From CAIMUS01 sp963708455 (GTDB taxonomy: Bacteria; Pseudomonadota; Gammaproteobacteria; Competibacterales; Competibacteraceae): DNA of 64,000 nucleotides. Each line of letters opens with the position of its first letter. Position 1 is the first letter of the stretch. Below, in pieces: positions 44,335 through 53,868 of the stretch. The stretch spans positions 744,001-808,000 of the forward strand of contig CAVPSQ010000010.1 in NCBI GenBank assembly GCA_963708455.1. The letters are read 5' to 3'. The translations under genes were made by a program, and so were the position numbers. The notes under the pieces were generated by a model. That model did not search any database. It had not been told where the DNA came from and worked only from the letters and a program-made list of their open reading frames with translations.

Positions 44335-44787
44335 TTAAGTCTGCATTTCTTGAGGCCGCAGCCGGCGGGCGGCCTTGTCCAATACGCCGTTGACGAAGCG
44401 GTGTCCCTGTTCGGCCCCGAAGCGTTTGGCGATTTCCACCGCTTCGTTGATCACTACCCGGTAAGGCACATCCGGACGGTGGGCCAGTTCGTAGCCGGCC
44501 AGCCGCAGAATGGCCAGTTCGACCTGATCCACCTGCTGCAGCGGCCGGTCCAGAAAGGGTTCAAGCAGCGCATCGAGAGCCATGACCCGCCTCGGCACCT
44601 GCTGCAGCAACTCCTGAAAATAACCGACATCGGCTTTACTCATGTCCTGATCGGCCTGGAACTGGGCTTCAATGACCGCCGGCTCCTGTCCAGTAAGCTG
44701 CCATTGGTAGAGAGCCTGCATGGCGTAGCGCCGCGCCCAGCTGCGGCTGCGGGTAAAGTGCTTGCGGCCGTTGTCCACGGCGCTCAA
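44335..44787 (-). CDS. nusB: Transcription antitermination factor NusB
   Basis: A 150-residue all-helical RNA-binding factor that, with NusE, binds boxA in rRNA operons. Family traits are SRSWARRYAMQALYQWQLTG, then LAILRLAGYELAHRPDVPYRVV and EAVEIAKRFGAEQGHRFVNGVLDK in part. The start overlaps the ribH stop (ATGA). Last gene of the riboflavin operon, a common arrangement in gammaproteobacteria. Confidence 0.97.
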   Translation of the reverse strand: MSAVDNGRKHFTRSRSWARRYAMQALYQWQLTGQEPAVIEAQFQADQDMSKADVGYFQELLQQVPRRVMALDALLEPFLDRPLQQVDQVELAILRLAGYELAHRPDVPYRVVINEAVEIAKRFGAEQGHRFVNGVLDKAARRLRPQEMQT

Positions 44788-45260
44788 CCTTGCAGACGGC
44801 GCAGCAGGCTGACCATCTCCAGTACGGATAACGCGGCCTCGGCGCCTTTATTGCCGGCCTTGGTGCCAGCCCGCTCCACCGCCTGTTCGATGGTGTCGGT
44901 GGTCAGCACGCCGAAGCCGACGGGAATGGCGTGCTGCATGGCCACCAGCGCCAGACCCTTGGTGCATTCGCCGGCGACGTACTCGAAATGAGGGGTGGCG
45001 CCCCGGATCACCGCGCCCAGCGCGATGAGGCCGGCATAGCGGTTACCGGCCGCCGCCTGCTGGGCCGCCAGCGGCATCTCGAAGGCGCCCGGCACCCGGA
45101 TCAGGTCGATATGGCTGTCGGCGACGCCATGCCGGCGCAAGGCGTCCAACGCGCCGGCAACCAGATGCTCGACGATAAAACTATTGAAACGTGACGCGAT
45201 GAGGGCGAAGCGCGCTTCGCCGACTAGAAAGTCGCCTTCGAGGGTATTGAGGTCCGGCAT
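44784..45260 (-). CDS. ribH: 6,7-dimethyl-8-ribityllumazine synthase
   Basis: A 158-residue lumazine synthase that condenses the pyrimidine and dihydroxybutanone-phosphate precursors of riboflavin. Visible motifs are ALIASRFNSFIVEHLVAGAL, VPGAFEMPLAAQ, ALGAVIRGATPHFEYVA (with the active-site His) and GVLTTDTIEQAVERAGTKAG. The ATG at 45260 (MPDLNTLEG) is chosen. An ATG 11 codons upstream sits against ribBA. Confidence 0.97.
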   Translation of the reverse strand: MPDLNTLEGDFLVGEARFALIASRFNSFIVEHLVAGALDALRRHGVADSHIDLIRVPGAFEMPLAAQQAAAGNRYAGLIALGAVIRGATPHFEYVAGECTKGLALVAMQHAIPVGFGVLTTDTIEQAVERAGTKAGNKGAEAALSVLEMVSLLRRLQG

Positions 45261-45276
45261 CTTGCATATACCTCTG

Positions 45277-46386
45277 TTAAGAAACGTATTCAACCACTTC
45301 CAGATCGAAGCCGGAGAGACCGGACAGCCGCTTCGGAGCGCTCAGCACCCGCATCCGGCGCACGCCCAGATCCAGTAGAATCTGCGCGCCGCTGCCGTAG
45401 GTGCGCAGCTCCGTGGCGCTGTCCACGGGTCGCTGCGCCTGGCCTTCCACTCCCTGGGCCTGATACTGCTGCATGCGCCGCACCAACTCCGCCGGATCTT
45501 CCTGCCGCGTCAGTATGACCAGCACCCCGGCCGGCTCGCCGGCGATGCGCTGGAAAGCGTCGCGCAACGGCCAACCGCATTCCGACAACTGCACCGGCAG
45601 CAGATCGCACAGCGTATGTTGTACATGCACACGCACCAACACCGTCTGTTCCGGATGGATAGCGCCTTTGACCAGAGCAAAATGCACTTGTTTATCAATG
45701 CCGTCCTGGTAAGTCAACACCCGGAAGGGTCCGAATTCGGACGGCAGTTCGCATTCCGCCACCCGCCTGATCGTTTTTTCAGTCGCCATGCGATAGCGGA
45801 TCAGGTCGGCGATGGTGCCGATTTTCAGGTCGTGGCGCCGGGCGAAGTTTTCCAGATCAGGCCGCCGGGCCATGGAGCCATCCTCTTTAAGAATCTCCAC
45901 GATGACAGCCGCCGGCTCCAGTCCCGCCAGCCGGGTCAGATCACAACCCGCCTCGGTATGGCCGGCCCGGGTCAACACTCCGCCCGGCTGCGCCATCAGT
46001 GGGAAGATATGGCCCGGCTGCACCAGATCTGCCGGGCGGGCGTCCGGCGCGACCGCCGTGCGGATGGTATGGGCCCGGTCATAGGCCGAAATGCCGGTAG
46101 TCACGCCTTCGGCCGCTTCGATGGAGACCGTGAAATTAGTGCCGTGTGAGGTGCCGTTGTCGTTGACCATCAGCGGCAGCCGCAGTTGTTTGCAGCGCTC
46201 GCGGGTGAGCGTCAGACAGATCAGGCCGCGACCGTAACTGGCCATAAAATTAATATCTTCGGGGCGCACCCGGGAGGCGGTCATCAACAGATCGCCCTCG
46301 TTCTCCCGATCTTCGTCATCCATGATAATCACCATTTTACCCTGGCGCAGATCGTCAAGAATTTCCGCTATCGTATTCAATGCCAT
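45277..46386 (-). CDS. ribBA: 3,4-dihydroxy-2-butanone-4-phosphate synthase with degenerate GTP cyclohydrolase II domain
   Basis: A 369-residue protein. Residues 1-200 are RibB with MDDEDRENEGDLLM (acidic metal loop), TNFTVSIEAAEGVTTGIS and HTEAGCDLTRLAGL. Residues 205-369 are the GTP-cyclohydrolase-II-like domain. The zinc motif (Cys-X10-Cys-X-Cys) that should follow VRVH is missing: the segment reads VRVHVQHTLCDLLPVQLSE. So it is probably active only as RibB, like the RibBX proteins of other gammaproteobacteria. A separate RibA would be expected elsewhere. The ATG at 46386 (MALNTIAEIL) fits the family. Confidence 0.93.
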   Translation of the reverse strand: MALNTIAEILDDLRQGKMVIIMDDEDRENEGDLLMTASRVRPEDINFMASYGRGLICLTLTRERCKQLRLPLMVNDNGTSHGTNFTVSIEAAEGVTTGISAYDRAHTIRTAVAPDARPADLVQPGHIFPLMAQPGGVLTRAGHTEAGCDLTRLAGLEPAAVIVEILKEDGSMARRPDLENFARRHDLKIGTIADLIRYRMATEKTIRRVAECELPSEFGPFRVLTYQDGIDKQVHFALVKGAIHPEQTVLVRVHVQHTLCDLLPVQLSECGWPLRDAFQRIAGEPAGVLVILTRQEDPAELVRRMQQYQAQGVEGQAQRPVDSATELRTYGSGAQILLDLGVRRMRVLSAPKRLSGLSGFDLEVVEYVS

Positions 46387-46429
46387 TGGCTTTACCGTCG
46401 CTGCGGCGGCCGGCTTATCCCGGACCGCA

Positions 46430-47087
46430 TTATTTCCAGAAGCCCTGCGCACGCAGCCAGTCGGCGCTCAGCCGGCCGCCCGGATGGGCTGCCGCTTCGC
46501 CCAACAACAGCCGCTCCAGGTAACGGGCGATGATATCCACTTCCAGGTTCACCCGCCGACCTACCCGATACTCGGCAATGATCGTCTCCCGCCAGGTATG
46601 AGGGACAATATTCAGATCGAACCGAGCGCCGTCCACCTCGTTCACGGTCAGGCTGACCCCGTCCACGCAGATCGAGCCTTTGGCGGCGATGTAACGGGCC
46701 AGCGCCGCTGGCGCCTGGAGGCGCAGCCGCCAGGAGCGGGCGTCCTGGCGCAATTCGGTAACGACGCCGATGCCGTCTACATGCCCGCTGACCAAATGGC
46801 CACCCAGCCGGGTGGAGGGCGTGAGCGCGCGCTCCAGATTGACGCCAGCGCCCGGCGTCAGCTCGCCCAGCACCGTCCGTTCCAGGGTTTCGCGGGACAC
46901 ATCGGCCCAGAAGCCATCGCCCGTCAATTCGACCACGGTCAGGCAGACGCCGCTCACCGCGATGCTGTCGCCCTGTTTGGCGCCGTGCAGATTCCAGTTT
47001 GCCGGCAGCGATGCGCAGGCGCATATCGCCGCCCTGGGGCTGCTTGGCCGCTAGCTTACCTACCGCTTCGACAATGCCTGTAAACAT
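46430..47087 (-). pseudogene. ribE: Riboflavin synthase alpha subunit, one frameshift
   Basis: The gene starts MFTGIVEAVGKLAAKQPQGG at 47087 and is coherent to AAGK. It then needs a shift at the AAA run (TTT at 46998-47000 on the plus strand) to continue WNLHGAKQGDSIAVSGVCLT through to GFWK at 46430. Removing one A gives GNWNL and restores a full-length (about 218 residues) two-barrel riboflavin synthase with SGVCLTV and DGVSLTVNEV. The gene is normally essential, so either a sequencing error or translation slippage is likely. An internal ATG at 46957 alone would give a truncated enzyme. Confidence 0.88.
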
Positions 47088-47139
47088 AATCCTGCAAACA
47101 TACTGCGGACTCGATCAATGGGAAGGAACCCCGGAGAAC

Positions 47140-48235
47140 TCAGGGCAGCGGGCGCGCCGTGATGCGCCAGTCCCGGCCTACCGCCCGGACATCGGTGATC
47201 TGCAACGCAATGCGCTCGCGCAGCCGCGTCAACCCCGGCAGGTGGAACAGGCCGCGCGCGTCGTCGCCCAGCAGCAGCGGCGCCAGGTAGAGGACCAACT
47301 CGTCGAGCAGACCGGCCTGCAACATCGCTCCCGCCAGGGTGGCGCCGCATTCCAGGTGGAGTTCGTTGACTTGCCGCTCGGCCAGTGCGGTCAGCGCCGC
47401 ACCGAGATCCAGTCCACGGTCCCGCCGGGGGATCGAGCTGCACCTCGGCGCCCGCCGCCCGCAACCGGTTCTGCCGCTCCCTATTGGCGCAGGCCGTCAG
47501 GATCAATACCGGACCTTCCAGGCTCAACGTTCGAGCGGTCGGGGGCGTGGCAAGTTCCGTATCCAGGATGACCCGCAGCGGCTGGCGCGGCGTTTCTTCC
47601 GGCAGGCGCACGTTCAAACCGGGATCGTCCGCCAGCACGGTCGCCACGCCGGTCATGACGGCCGACGCACGGGCCCGCAGACGTTGTCCATCCAGACGCG
47701 CCGCCTCGCCAGTGATCCACTGACTTTCGCCGGACGCCATCGCAGTACGGCCGTCCAGGCTGAACGCCAGCTTGCAGCGTACGAACGGCCGCTGGCTGCG
47801 CATCCGCTGGATGAAGCCGGGATTCAGTGCCTCTGCTGGTGCCGCCAGCACGCCGCTTTCCACCCTAATGCCGGCCTCCTGCAAAGCGGCTATTCCCTTA
47901 CCCGCTACTAGCGGATTGGGATCTTCCAACGCGACCACCAACCGGCGGATCCCCGCCGCCAGCAGCGCCTGGGTGCAGGGCGGCGTGCGGCCGTAATGGC
48001 AGCACGGCTCCAGCGTGATATAAGCCGTCGCGCCGTGGGCCTGGGAGCCGGCTGCCGCCAGCGCCAGCACTTCGGCATGGGGAGCGCCAGCGCGCTCGTG
48101 CCAGCCCTCGCCGACGACGGCACCGTCCCTGACCAGTATGCAACCAACCCGGGGATTGGGATCGGTGGTGTAAAGACCCCGCTGCGCCAGGGCCAGGGCG
48201 CGAGCCATGTAACAGTAATCCTGAGCGTCGGCCAT
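47140..48235 (-). pseudogene. ribD: Bifunctional RibD deaminase/reductase, one frameshift
   Basis: The N-terminal deaminase domain is intact: HAEVLALAAAG and PCCHYGRTPPC hold the zinc ligands. So is most of the reductase (RPFVRCKLAFSLDGRTAM, then GVATVLADDPGLNVR). At GGGGG (47427-47431, plus strand) one extra base shifts the frame. Removal gives DPRRDRGLDLGAALTALAER, then NELHLECGATLAGAML and an end at 47140. As read, the frame runs out of phase to 47060. Full length would be about 364 residues. Confidence 0.88.
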
Positions 48236-48252
48236 AGGGGACGGTCAAAGCC

Positions 48253-48726
48253 TTACTCAGCGGCTGTCGGTGCAACCACCTGCTGCAGTCGTTCGATTTC
48301 CTCGCGGAAAGCATTCACATCCTGGAAGCTGCGATAGACTGAGGCGAAGCGCACGTAAGCCACCGGGTCGAGCGTGCCCAGTTCAGTCATCACCCATTCC
48401 CCCAGTTGCCGGGTGCTGATTTCCCGTTCGCCGCCGGCGCGTACCCGATCCTTGATGCGTTGCACCACTGCGTCCACCTGTTCGGTACTGACCGGACGTT
48501 TTTCCAGCGCCCGCAGCATGCCGGCGCGCAATTTGACTTCGTTGAACGGCTCGCGCCGGCCGTCCCGCTTGATCACCTGGGGCAACGTCAGTTCCGCTAT
48601 TTCATAGGTGGTGAAGCGGGCTTCACACTGGGTACATTCGCGTCGTCGCCGTACCTTGTCGCCGTCGGGCGACAAGCGCGAATCGACTACGCGGGTATCC
48701 TGGGTGGAGCAGAAAGGGCAGCGCAT
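48253..48726 (-). CDS. nrdR: Ribonucleotide reductase transcriptional repressor NrdR
   Basis: A 157-residue regulator with an N-terminal zinc ribbon (MRCPFCSTQDTRVVDSR, then ECTQCEARFTTYE) and a C-terminal ATP-cone (VIKRDGRREPFNEVKLRAGM). It senses dATP/ATP and represses nrd genes. Encoded between glyA and ribD, its usual place in gammaproteobacteria. Confidence 0.97.
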   Translation of the reverse strand: MRCPFCSTQDTRVVDSRLSPDGDKVRRRRECTQCEARFTTYEIAELTLPQVIKRDGRREPFNEVKLRAGMLRALEKRPVSTEQVDAVVQRIKDRVRAGGEREISTRQLGEWVMTELGTLDPVAYVRFASVYRSFQDVNAFREEIERLQQVVAPTAAE

Positions 48727-48741
48727 CGGATGCGATCCGGG

Positions 48742-50013
48742 TCAATCCCTGCCCGCTGGCGAATCGTAGACGGGGAACCGGGCGCACAGCTCCAGCACCT
48801 GGGCGCGCACCCGGTCGATGGTCTGGGTATTAGTGATGTCGTCGAGGATATTGCAAATCCAGCCGGCCAGATCGCGTACCTCGGTCTCCTGGAAACCCCG
48901 GGTGGTCACCGCCGGTGTGCCGATGCGGATGCCGCTGGTGACGAAGGGGGATTGTGGATCGTTGGGCACCGCATTCTTGTTGACGGTGATATTGGCCTGT
49001 CCCAACGCGGCGTCGGCCGCCTTGCCGGTGATATGGTGGGTGATCAAATCCACCAGGAACAGATGATTGTCGGTGCCGCCGGACACGATGTTATAGCCGT
49101 GTTCCAGAAACACCTTGACCATGGCGCGGGCGTTGGCCACCACCTGTTGCTGATAGGCCTTGAATTCCGGCTGCGCGGCTTCTTTGAAGGCCACCGCCTT
49201 GGCGGCGATGACGTGCATCAGAGGACCGCCCTGGGTGCCGGGGAAGACCAGCGAATTGAATTTCTTCTCCAGTTCCGGATTGGCGCGAGCCAGGATCAGA
49301 CCGCCGCGCGGACCACGCAGGGTCTTGTGGGTGGTGGTGGTCACTGCATCGGCTACCGGCACCGGATTGGGATACAGTCCCGCTGCCACCAGACCGGCGA
49401 CGTGCGCCATGTCGACGAACAGATAAGCGCCTACTCGATCGGCGCTGGCGCGGAAGCGTTCCCAGTCCATGAGACGCGAATAAGCGGAGAAGCCGGCTAC
49501 GATCATCTTGGGCTTGTACTCGCGCGCCAGGGCGTCCACCTGCTCGTAATCGACTTCGCCGGTGCGCTCGTCCAGCCCGTATTGCACGGCGTGGTAGAGC
49601 TTGCCGGAGAAATTCACCTTGGCGCCGTGGGTTAGATGGCCGCCGTGCGCCAGACTCATGCCGAGCAGCGTGTCGCCCGGCTGCAGCAGCGCCATGTAGA
49701 CGGCAGCGTTGGCCTGGGAGCCGGAATGAGGCTGGACGTTGGCGTAAGCGGCGCCGAACAGTTGCTTGGCCCGTTCGATGGCCAGCCGCTCGACGTCGTC
49801 CACGTACTCGCAGCCGCCGTAATAGCGTTTGCCGGGATAACCTTCGGCGTACTTATTGGTCAACACTGAACCTTGGGCTTCCAGCACCCGGGGACTGGCG
49901 TAATTCTCGGAAGCGATCAGTTCAACGTGCTCTTCCTGACGCCGCTCCTCGGCCTGCATAGCGGTCCAAACTTCATCGTCAAAACCGGCAATTCGCATGG
50001 TGTGGTCAAACAT
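48742..50013 (-). CDS. glyA: Serine hydroxymethyltransferase
   Basis: A 423-residue PLP enzyme converting serine and tetrahydrofolate to glycine and methylene-tetrahydrofolate. VELIASENYASPRVLEAQGS, YGGCEYVDDVE and the PLP-lysine motif TTTTHKTLRGPRGG are present. The ATG at 50013 (MFDHTMRIAGF) sits after an AGGGG site. An ATG two codons earlier is possible. It starts the glyA-nrdR-rib-nusB operon. Confidence 0.97.
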   Translation of the reverse strand: MFDHTMRIAGFDDEVWTAMQAEERRQEEHVELIASENYASPRVLEAQGSVLTNKYAEGYPGKRYYGGCEYVDDVERLAIERAKQLFGAAYANVQPHSGSQANAAVYMALLQPGDTLLGMSLAHGGHLTHGAKVNFSGKLYHAVQYGLDERTGEVDYEQVDALAREYKPKMIVAGFSAYSRLMDWERFRASADRVGAYLFVDMAHVAGLVAAGLYPNPVPVADAVTTTTHKTLRGPRGGLILARANPELEKKFNSLVFPGTQGGPLMHVIAAKAVAFKEAAQPEFKAYQQQVVANARAMVKVFLEHGYNIVSGGTDNHLFLVDLITHHITGKAADAALGQANITVNKNAVPNDPQSPFVTSGIRIGTPAVTTRGFQETEVRDLAGWICNILDDITNTQTIDRVRAQVLELCARFPVYDSPAGRD

Positions 50014-50208
50014 TCGCATCCCCTAAAACGCTAAGGCGCGACCGGCCTGCCATGCTACCGGCAGGGTCTCAAAAAGTGGCTGATTCTAACGCATTTACGG
50101 TTGGATTGCAGCGTTGCGAAAGCCGCCGCTGGCCGGCGGCATTCAATACTTGAGGCCACGGGAGTAAACTGCTACAAATCAATAACAACCCGAGGAAAGA
50201 GAGCCGTC

Positions 50209-50352
50209 ATGAAAGCCAATCTTGACTTGGTGAAAGGCCCGGCGAATCTGTTATTCATGGTGAAGGTGTCCGCCATCAGCGCCAGGCAGGCGCAGGCGCC
50301 ATTGCCCGCCGACTTTATCCATCCGAGCAATATCTCACGGTTCATGCAGTGA
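50209..50352 (+). CDS. Possible small protein, 47 residues
   Basis: MKANLDLVKGPANLLFMVKV with a GAGGAAAGAGAG site 5-16 nt upstream of the ATG, unusual support for a random frame. It continues ISARQAQAPLPADFIHPSNI and ends SRFMQ. No family recognised; no strong membrane segment. It lies between glyA (divergent) and the tandem repeat before icmF. It could be a leader peptide or a bacteriocin-like or regulatory micropeptide. Support is limited to the ribosome binding site. Confidence 0.4.
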   Translation: MKANLDLVKGPANLLFMVKVSAISARQAQAPLPADFIHPSNISRFMQ

Positions 50353-50410
50353 GCTGCGCGGTCTCGGTAACATTGACGTTAACGTAACCGTAATGTAAGT
50401 TGGGATTATT

Positions 50411-50464
<54 letters not shown>

Positions 50465-50519
50465 ATTCCGCAACCGCCGCCCCCGCGGGGGGGCCGGCCC
50501 AGCCAGGGGGAAAATATTC

Positions 50520-53500
50520 ATGTCCGCTGTCATCAGTCCGTTCAAAAGTCCGCAGCAGAGTTCCGCCGCCAGCAAGACCCGCTATCGGGTCCGGTTCGTC
50601 ACCGCCACCAGCCTGTTCGACGGCCACGACGCCTCGATCAATATCATGCGCCGGATTATTCAGGCGAGCGGCGCCGAGGTGATCCATCTGGGCCACAACC
50701 GCTCGGTCAACGATATCGTCACCGCCGCGCTGCAGGAAGACGTGCAGGGCATCGCCATCAGCTCCTATCAGGGCGGTCACATCGAATTTTTCAAATACGC
50801 CATCGACCTGCTGCGCGAGCGGGGCGGCGCCAACATCAAGGTGTTCGGCGGCGGCGGCGGGGTGATCGTCCCGGAGGAAATCCGCGAACTGCACGATTAC
50901 GGCGTCACCCGCATTTTCTCGCCGGAAGACGGCCAGCGGCTGGGTTTGCAGGGCATGATCGATTACATGATCGCCGCCTGCGATGAGGATCCGGCCCGTT
51001 ACGCGCCCGCCAGCCTGGACGGCCTGCGGGCCAGCGACCGGCGGGATTTGGCGCGGCTCATCAGCGCTCTGGAAAGCAGCAGCCTGGACAAGCAGTTGCG
51101 CCAGCAGATCCTGGACGAAGCGGCAACCAGAACCGTGCCGACGCTGGGTATCACCGGCACCGGCGGGGCGGGCAAGTCCTCGCTGACCGACGAACTGATC
51201 CGCCGCTTCCGGCTGGATCAGGATGACAGCTTGCATATCGCCATCATTGCCATCGACCCCTCCCGTCGCAAGACCGGCGGCGCACTGCTGGGCGACCGCA
51301 TTCGCATGAACGCCATCGACGGTTCGAATATCTACATGCGCTCCCTGGCCACCCGCGCCGCCGGCAACGAACTGCCGGAAAGCGTGGCCAATATCATCGC
51401 CGCCTGCAAGGTGGCCGGCTTCGATCTGATCGTGGTGGAAACACCGGGCATCGGCCAGGGCGACGCCGCCATCGTGCCCTTCGCGGATGTGTCGCTGTAC
51501 GTAATGACCCCGGAATTCGGCGCGGCCAGCCAGTTGGAAAAGATCGACATGCTGGACTTCGCCAACGTGGTGGCCATCAACAAATTCGACCGTAAAGGGG
51601 CCGAGGACGCGCTGCGCGACGTGCGCAAGCAATTGCAACGCAACCGTCAGGCATTTGCCGTTGCGCCCGAAGACATGCCGGTATTCGGTACCATCGCCGC
51701 GCGCTTCAACGATGACGGCGTGACGGCTCTCTATCAGGAACTGGTGCGGCAGTTGCAGGATAAGGGCCTGCAAGCGCAAGCCAGCCGGTTGCCCGCCGTC
51801 GCGATCAAAGCGACCTCCGCCCAGACGGCGATTCTGCCGCCGGCCCGTAACCGCTATCTGGCCGAAATCGCCGCCACCGTGCGCGACTACCACAAGACCA
51901 TCAAAGAGCAAGCGACCTTGGCACGGCGGCGGCAGCAGTTGCAGGCGGTTCTGGAACTGCTGGTGGAGCAGGGTAAACCGACGGACGATGTGTATAGCCT
52001 GCTGGAACAGACCGACACCCGCATCCACCCCAGCGCCCGCAAGCTGCTCGACATGTGGCCGCAGATGCAGGAACGCTATGCGGCCGACGAATATGTGGTC
52101 AAAATCCGCAACAGGGAAATCCGCACCCGATTGACGCACACCACTCTGTCCGGCACCCGGATTCGCAAGGTATCCCTGCCGAATTACGAGGATCACGGCG
52201 AAATCCTGAAATGGCTATTGAAGGAGAACGTGCCCGGCTCTTTCCCGTATACCGCCGGCGTGTTCGCCTTCAAGCGCGAAGGGGAAGATCCGGCGCGCAT
52301 GTTCGCCGGCGAAGGCGACGCTTTCCGCACTAACCAACGGTTCCATTACGTATCCAAAGACTATCCCGCCAAGCGCCTGTCCACGGCCTTCGATTCGGTG
52401 ACGCTATACGGCTGCGACCCGGACGAGCGGCCGGATATCTACGGCAAGATCGGCAATTCCGGGGTATCCATCGCCACCCTGGACGATATGAAAGTGCTGT
52501 ACAGCGGTTTCGATCTGTGCAGTCCGAACACTTCGGTGTCGATGACCATCAACGGCCCGGCGCCGACCATTCTGGCGATGTTCTTCAACACCGCCACCGA
52601 GCAGCAGTTGGAGAAATTCGAGCGGGACAACAACCGCTGCCCGACCGACGACGAAATCGACAAGATCCAGGTATGGGTGCTGGAGAACGTGCGCGGTACG
52701 GTGCAGGCCGATATTCTGAAAGAGGATCAGGGCCAGAATACCTGCATTTTTTCAACTGAATTTGCGCTCAAGATGATGGCCGATATCCAGGAATATTTCG
52801 TCCATCACCAGGTGCGCAATTTCTATTCGGTGTCGATCTCCGGCTATCACATTGCCGAGGCCGGCGCCAATCCAATTTCGCAACTGGCTTTTACCCTGGC
52901 GAACGGCTTCACTTATGTTGAAGCCTATCTGGCGCGGGGCATGCACATCGACGACTTCGCTCATAACCTGTCGTACTTTTTCTCCAACGGCATGGATCCG
53001 GAATACACCGTCATGGGGCGGGTGGCACGGCGCATCTGGGCGACCGCGCTGCGCTTCAAATACGGCGCCAACGAGCGCAGTCAGAAGCTGAAATACCATA
53101 TTCAGACTTCGGGCCGGTCGCTGCACGCTCAGGAGATGGATTTCAACGACATCCGCACCACCCTGCAGGCGCTGATTGCCATTTACGACAACTGCAACAG
53201 CCTGCACACCAACGCTTACGATGAGGCGGTCACCACGCCGACCGTGGAGTCAGTGCGGCGGGCGATGGCCATCCAGTTGATTATCAACAAGGAGTGGGGG
53301 CTGGCCAGAAACGAGAATCCCAACCAGGGCGCGTTCATCATCGACGAACTGACTGATCTGGTGGAGGAGGCGGTGTTGCAGGAATTCGAGCGCATCGCCG
53401 AGCGCGGTGGGGTGCTGGGAGCGATGGAGACCGGCTATCAACGCGGCAAGATTCAGGAGGAATCGCTGTACTACGAGATGCAGAAGCACGACGGTTCGCT

Positions 53501-53792
53501 GCCGATCGTCGGCGTGAACACCTTCCGCAATCTGCAGGCGGCGCACGCTGAGGTCAAGATACCGCTGGCCCGCTCCACCGAGGAGGAGAAGCAGAGCCAG
53601 TTGCAGCGGCTGCGCGACTTCCACGAGCGTAACCGGGCGGCCAGCGGTCTGATGCTGGAGCGGCTGAAGCAGGCAGCTATCAACAACGAGAATATCTTTG
53701 CGGTGCTGGTGGAGGCGGTGCGCTGCTGCTCGCTGGGGCAGATCACCAACACCCTGTTCGAGGTCGGTGGCCAGTACCGGCGCAATATGTAG
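50520..53792 (+). CDS. icmF: Fused isobutyryl-CoA mutase with G-protein chaperone
   Basis: A 1090-residue IcmF. The B12-binding domain is about residues 20-155 (TATSLFDGHDASINIMRRII, with the axial-His motif DGHDAS). The MeaB-like GTPase chaperone covers about 165-440 (GITGTGGAGKSSL, IDPSRRKTGGALLGDRIRM in short form, VVETPGIGQGD and NKFDRKGAEDA). The substrate-binding mutase barrel runs from about 520 to 1090 (TVSMTINGP-like SVSMTINGPAPTILAMFF, then VSISGYHIAEAGANPISQL in part). It interconverts isobutyryl-CoA and butyryl-CoA. Full family length, no frame problem. Confidence 0.97.
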   Translation: MSAVISPFKSPQQSSAASKTRYRVRFVTATSLFDGHDASINIMRRIIQASGAEVIHLGHNRSVNDIVTAALQEDVQGIAISSYQGGHIEFFKYAIDLLRERGGANIKVFGGGGGVIVPEEIRELHDYGVTRIFSPEDGQRLGLQGMIDYMIAACDEDPARYAPASLDGLRASDRRDLARLISALESSSLDKQLRQQILDEAATRTVPTLGITGTGGAGKSSLTDELIRRFRLDQDDSLHIAIIAIDPSRRKTGGALLGDRIRMNAIDGSNIYMRSLATRAAGNELPESVANIIAACKVAGFDLIVVETPGIGQGDAAIVPFADVSLYVMTPEFGAASQLEKIDMLDFANVVAINKFDRKGAEDALRDVRKQLQRNRQAFAVAPEDMPVFGTIAARFNDDGVTALYQELVRQLQDKGLQAQASRLPAVAIKATSAQTAILPPARNRYLAEIAATVRDYHKTIKEQATLARRRQQLQAVLELLVEQGKPTDDVYSLLEQTDTRIHPSARKLLDMWPQMQERYAADEYVVKIRNREIRTRLTHTTLSGTRIRKVSLPNYEDHGEILKWLLKENVPGSFPYTAGVFAFKREGEDPARMFAGEGDAFRTNQRFHYVSKDYPAKRLSTAFDSVTLYGCDPDERPDIYGKIGNSGVSIATLDDMKVLYSGFDLCSPNTSVSMTINGPAPTILAMFFNTATEQQLEKFERDNNRCPTDDEIDKIQVWVLENVRGTVQADILKEDQGQNTCIFSTEFALKMMADIQEYFVHHQVRNFYSVSISGYHIAEAGANPISQLAFTLANGFTYVEAYLARGMHIDDFAHNLSYFFSNGMDPEYTVMGRVARRIWATALRFKYGANERSQKLKYHIQTSGRSLHAQEMDFNDIRTTLQALIAIYDNCNSLHTNAYDEAVTTPTVESVRRAMAIQLIINKEWGLARNENPNQGAFIIDELTDLVEEAVLQEFERIAERGGVLGAMETGYQRGKIQEESLYYEMQKHDGSLPIVGVNTFRNLQAAHAEVKIPLARSTEEEKQSQLQRLRDFHERNRAASGLMLERLKQAAINNENIFAVLVEAVRCCSLGQITNTLFEVGGQYRRNM

Positions 53793-53813
53793 ATTAAGAT
53801 GCAGCTAACTGGC

Positions 53814-53843
53814 GGGCGGAAGCGTTTGATGCGACTTCCGCCC
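53814..53843. terminator. Stem-loop after icmF
   Basis: GGGCGGAAG (53814-53822) and CTTCCGCCC (53835-53843) form a perfect 9-bp stem with a 12-base loop. No U-run follows, so it is either a weak bidirectional terminator or an mRNA 3'-end stabiliser. Confidence 0.5.
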
Positions 53844-53868
53844 GTCCTACCGATGCAGGCGGCCGCTG

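Noticed and set aside
45261..50100. FMN riboswitch ahead of the riboflavin genes
   Set aside because: Genes are tightly spaced from glyA to nusB with no gap large enough; the region upstream of glyA shows no recognisable RFN element.
53814..53843. Confident intrinsic terminator after icmF
   Set aside because: The stem is perfect but no U-run follows on either strand; kept only as a low-confidence stem-loop.
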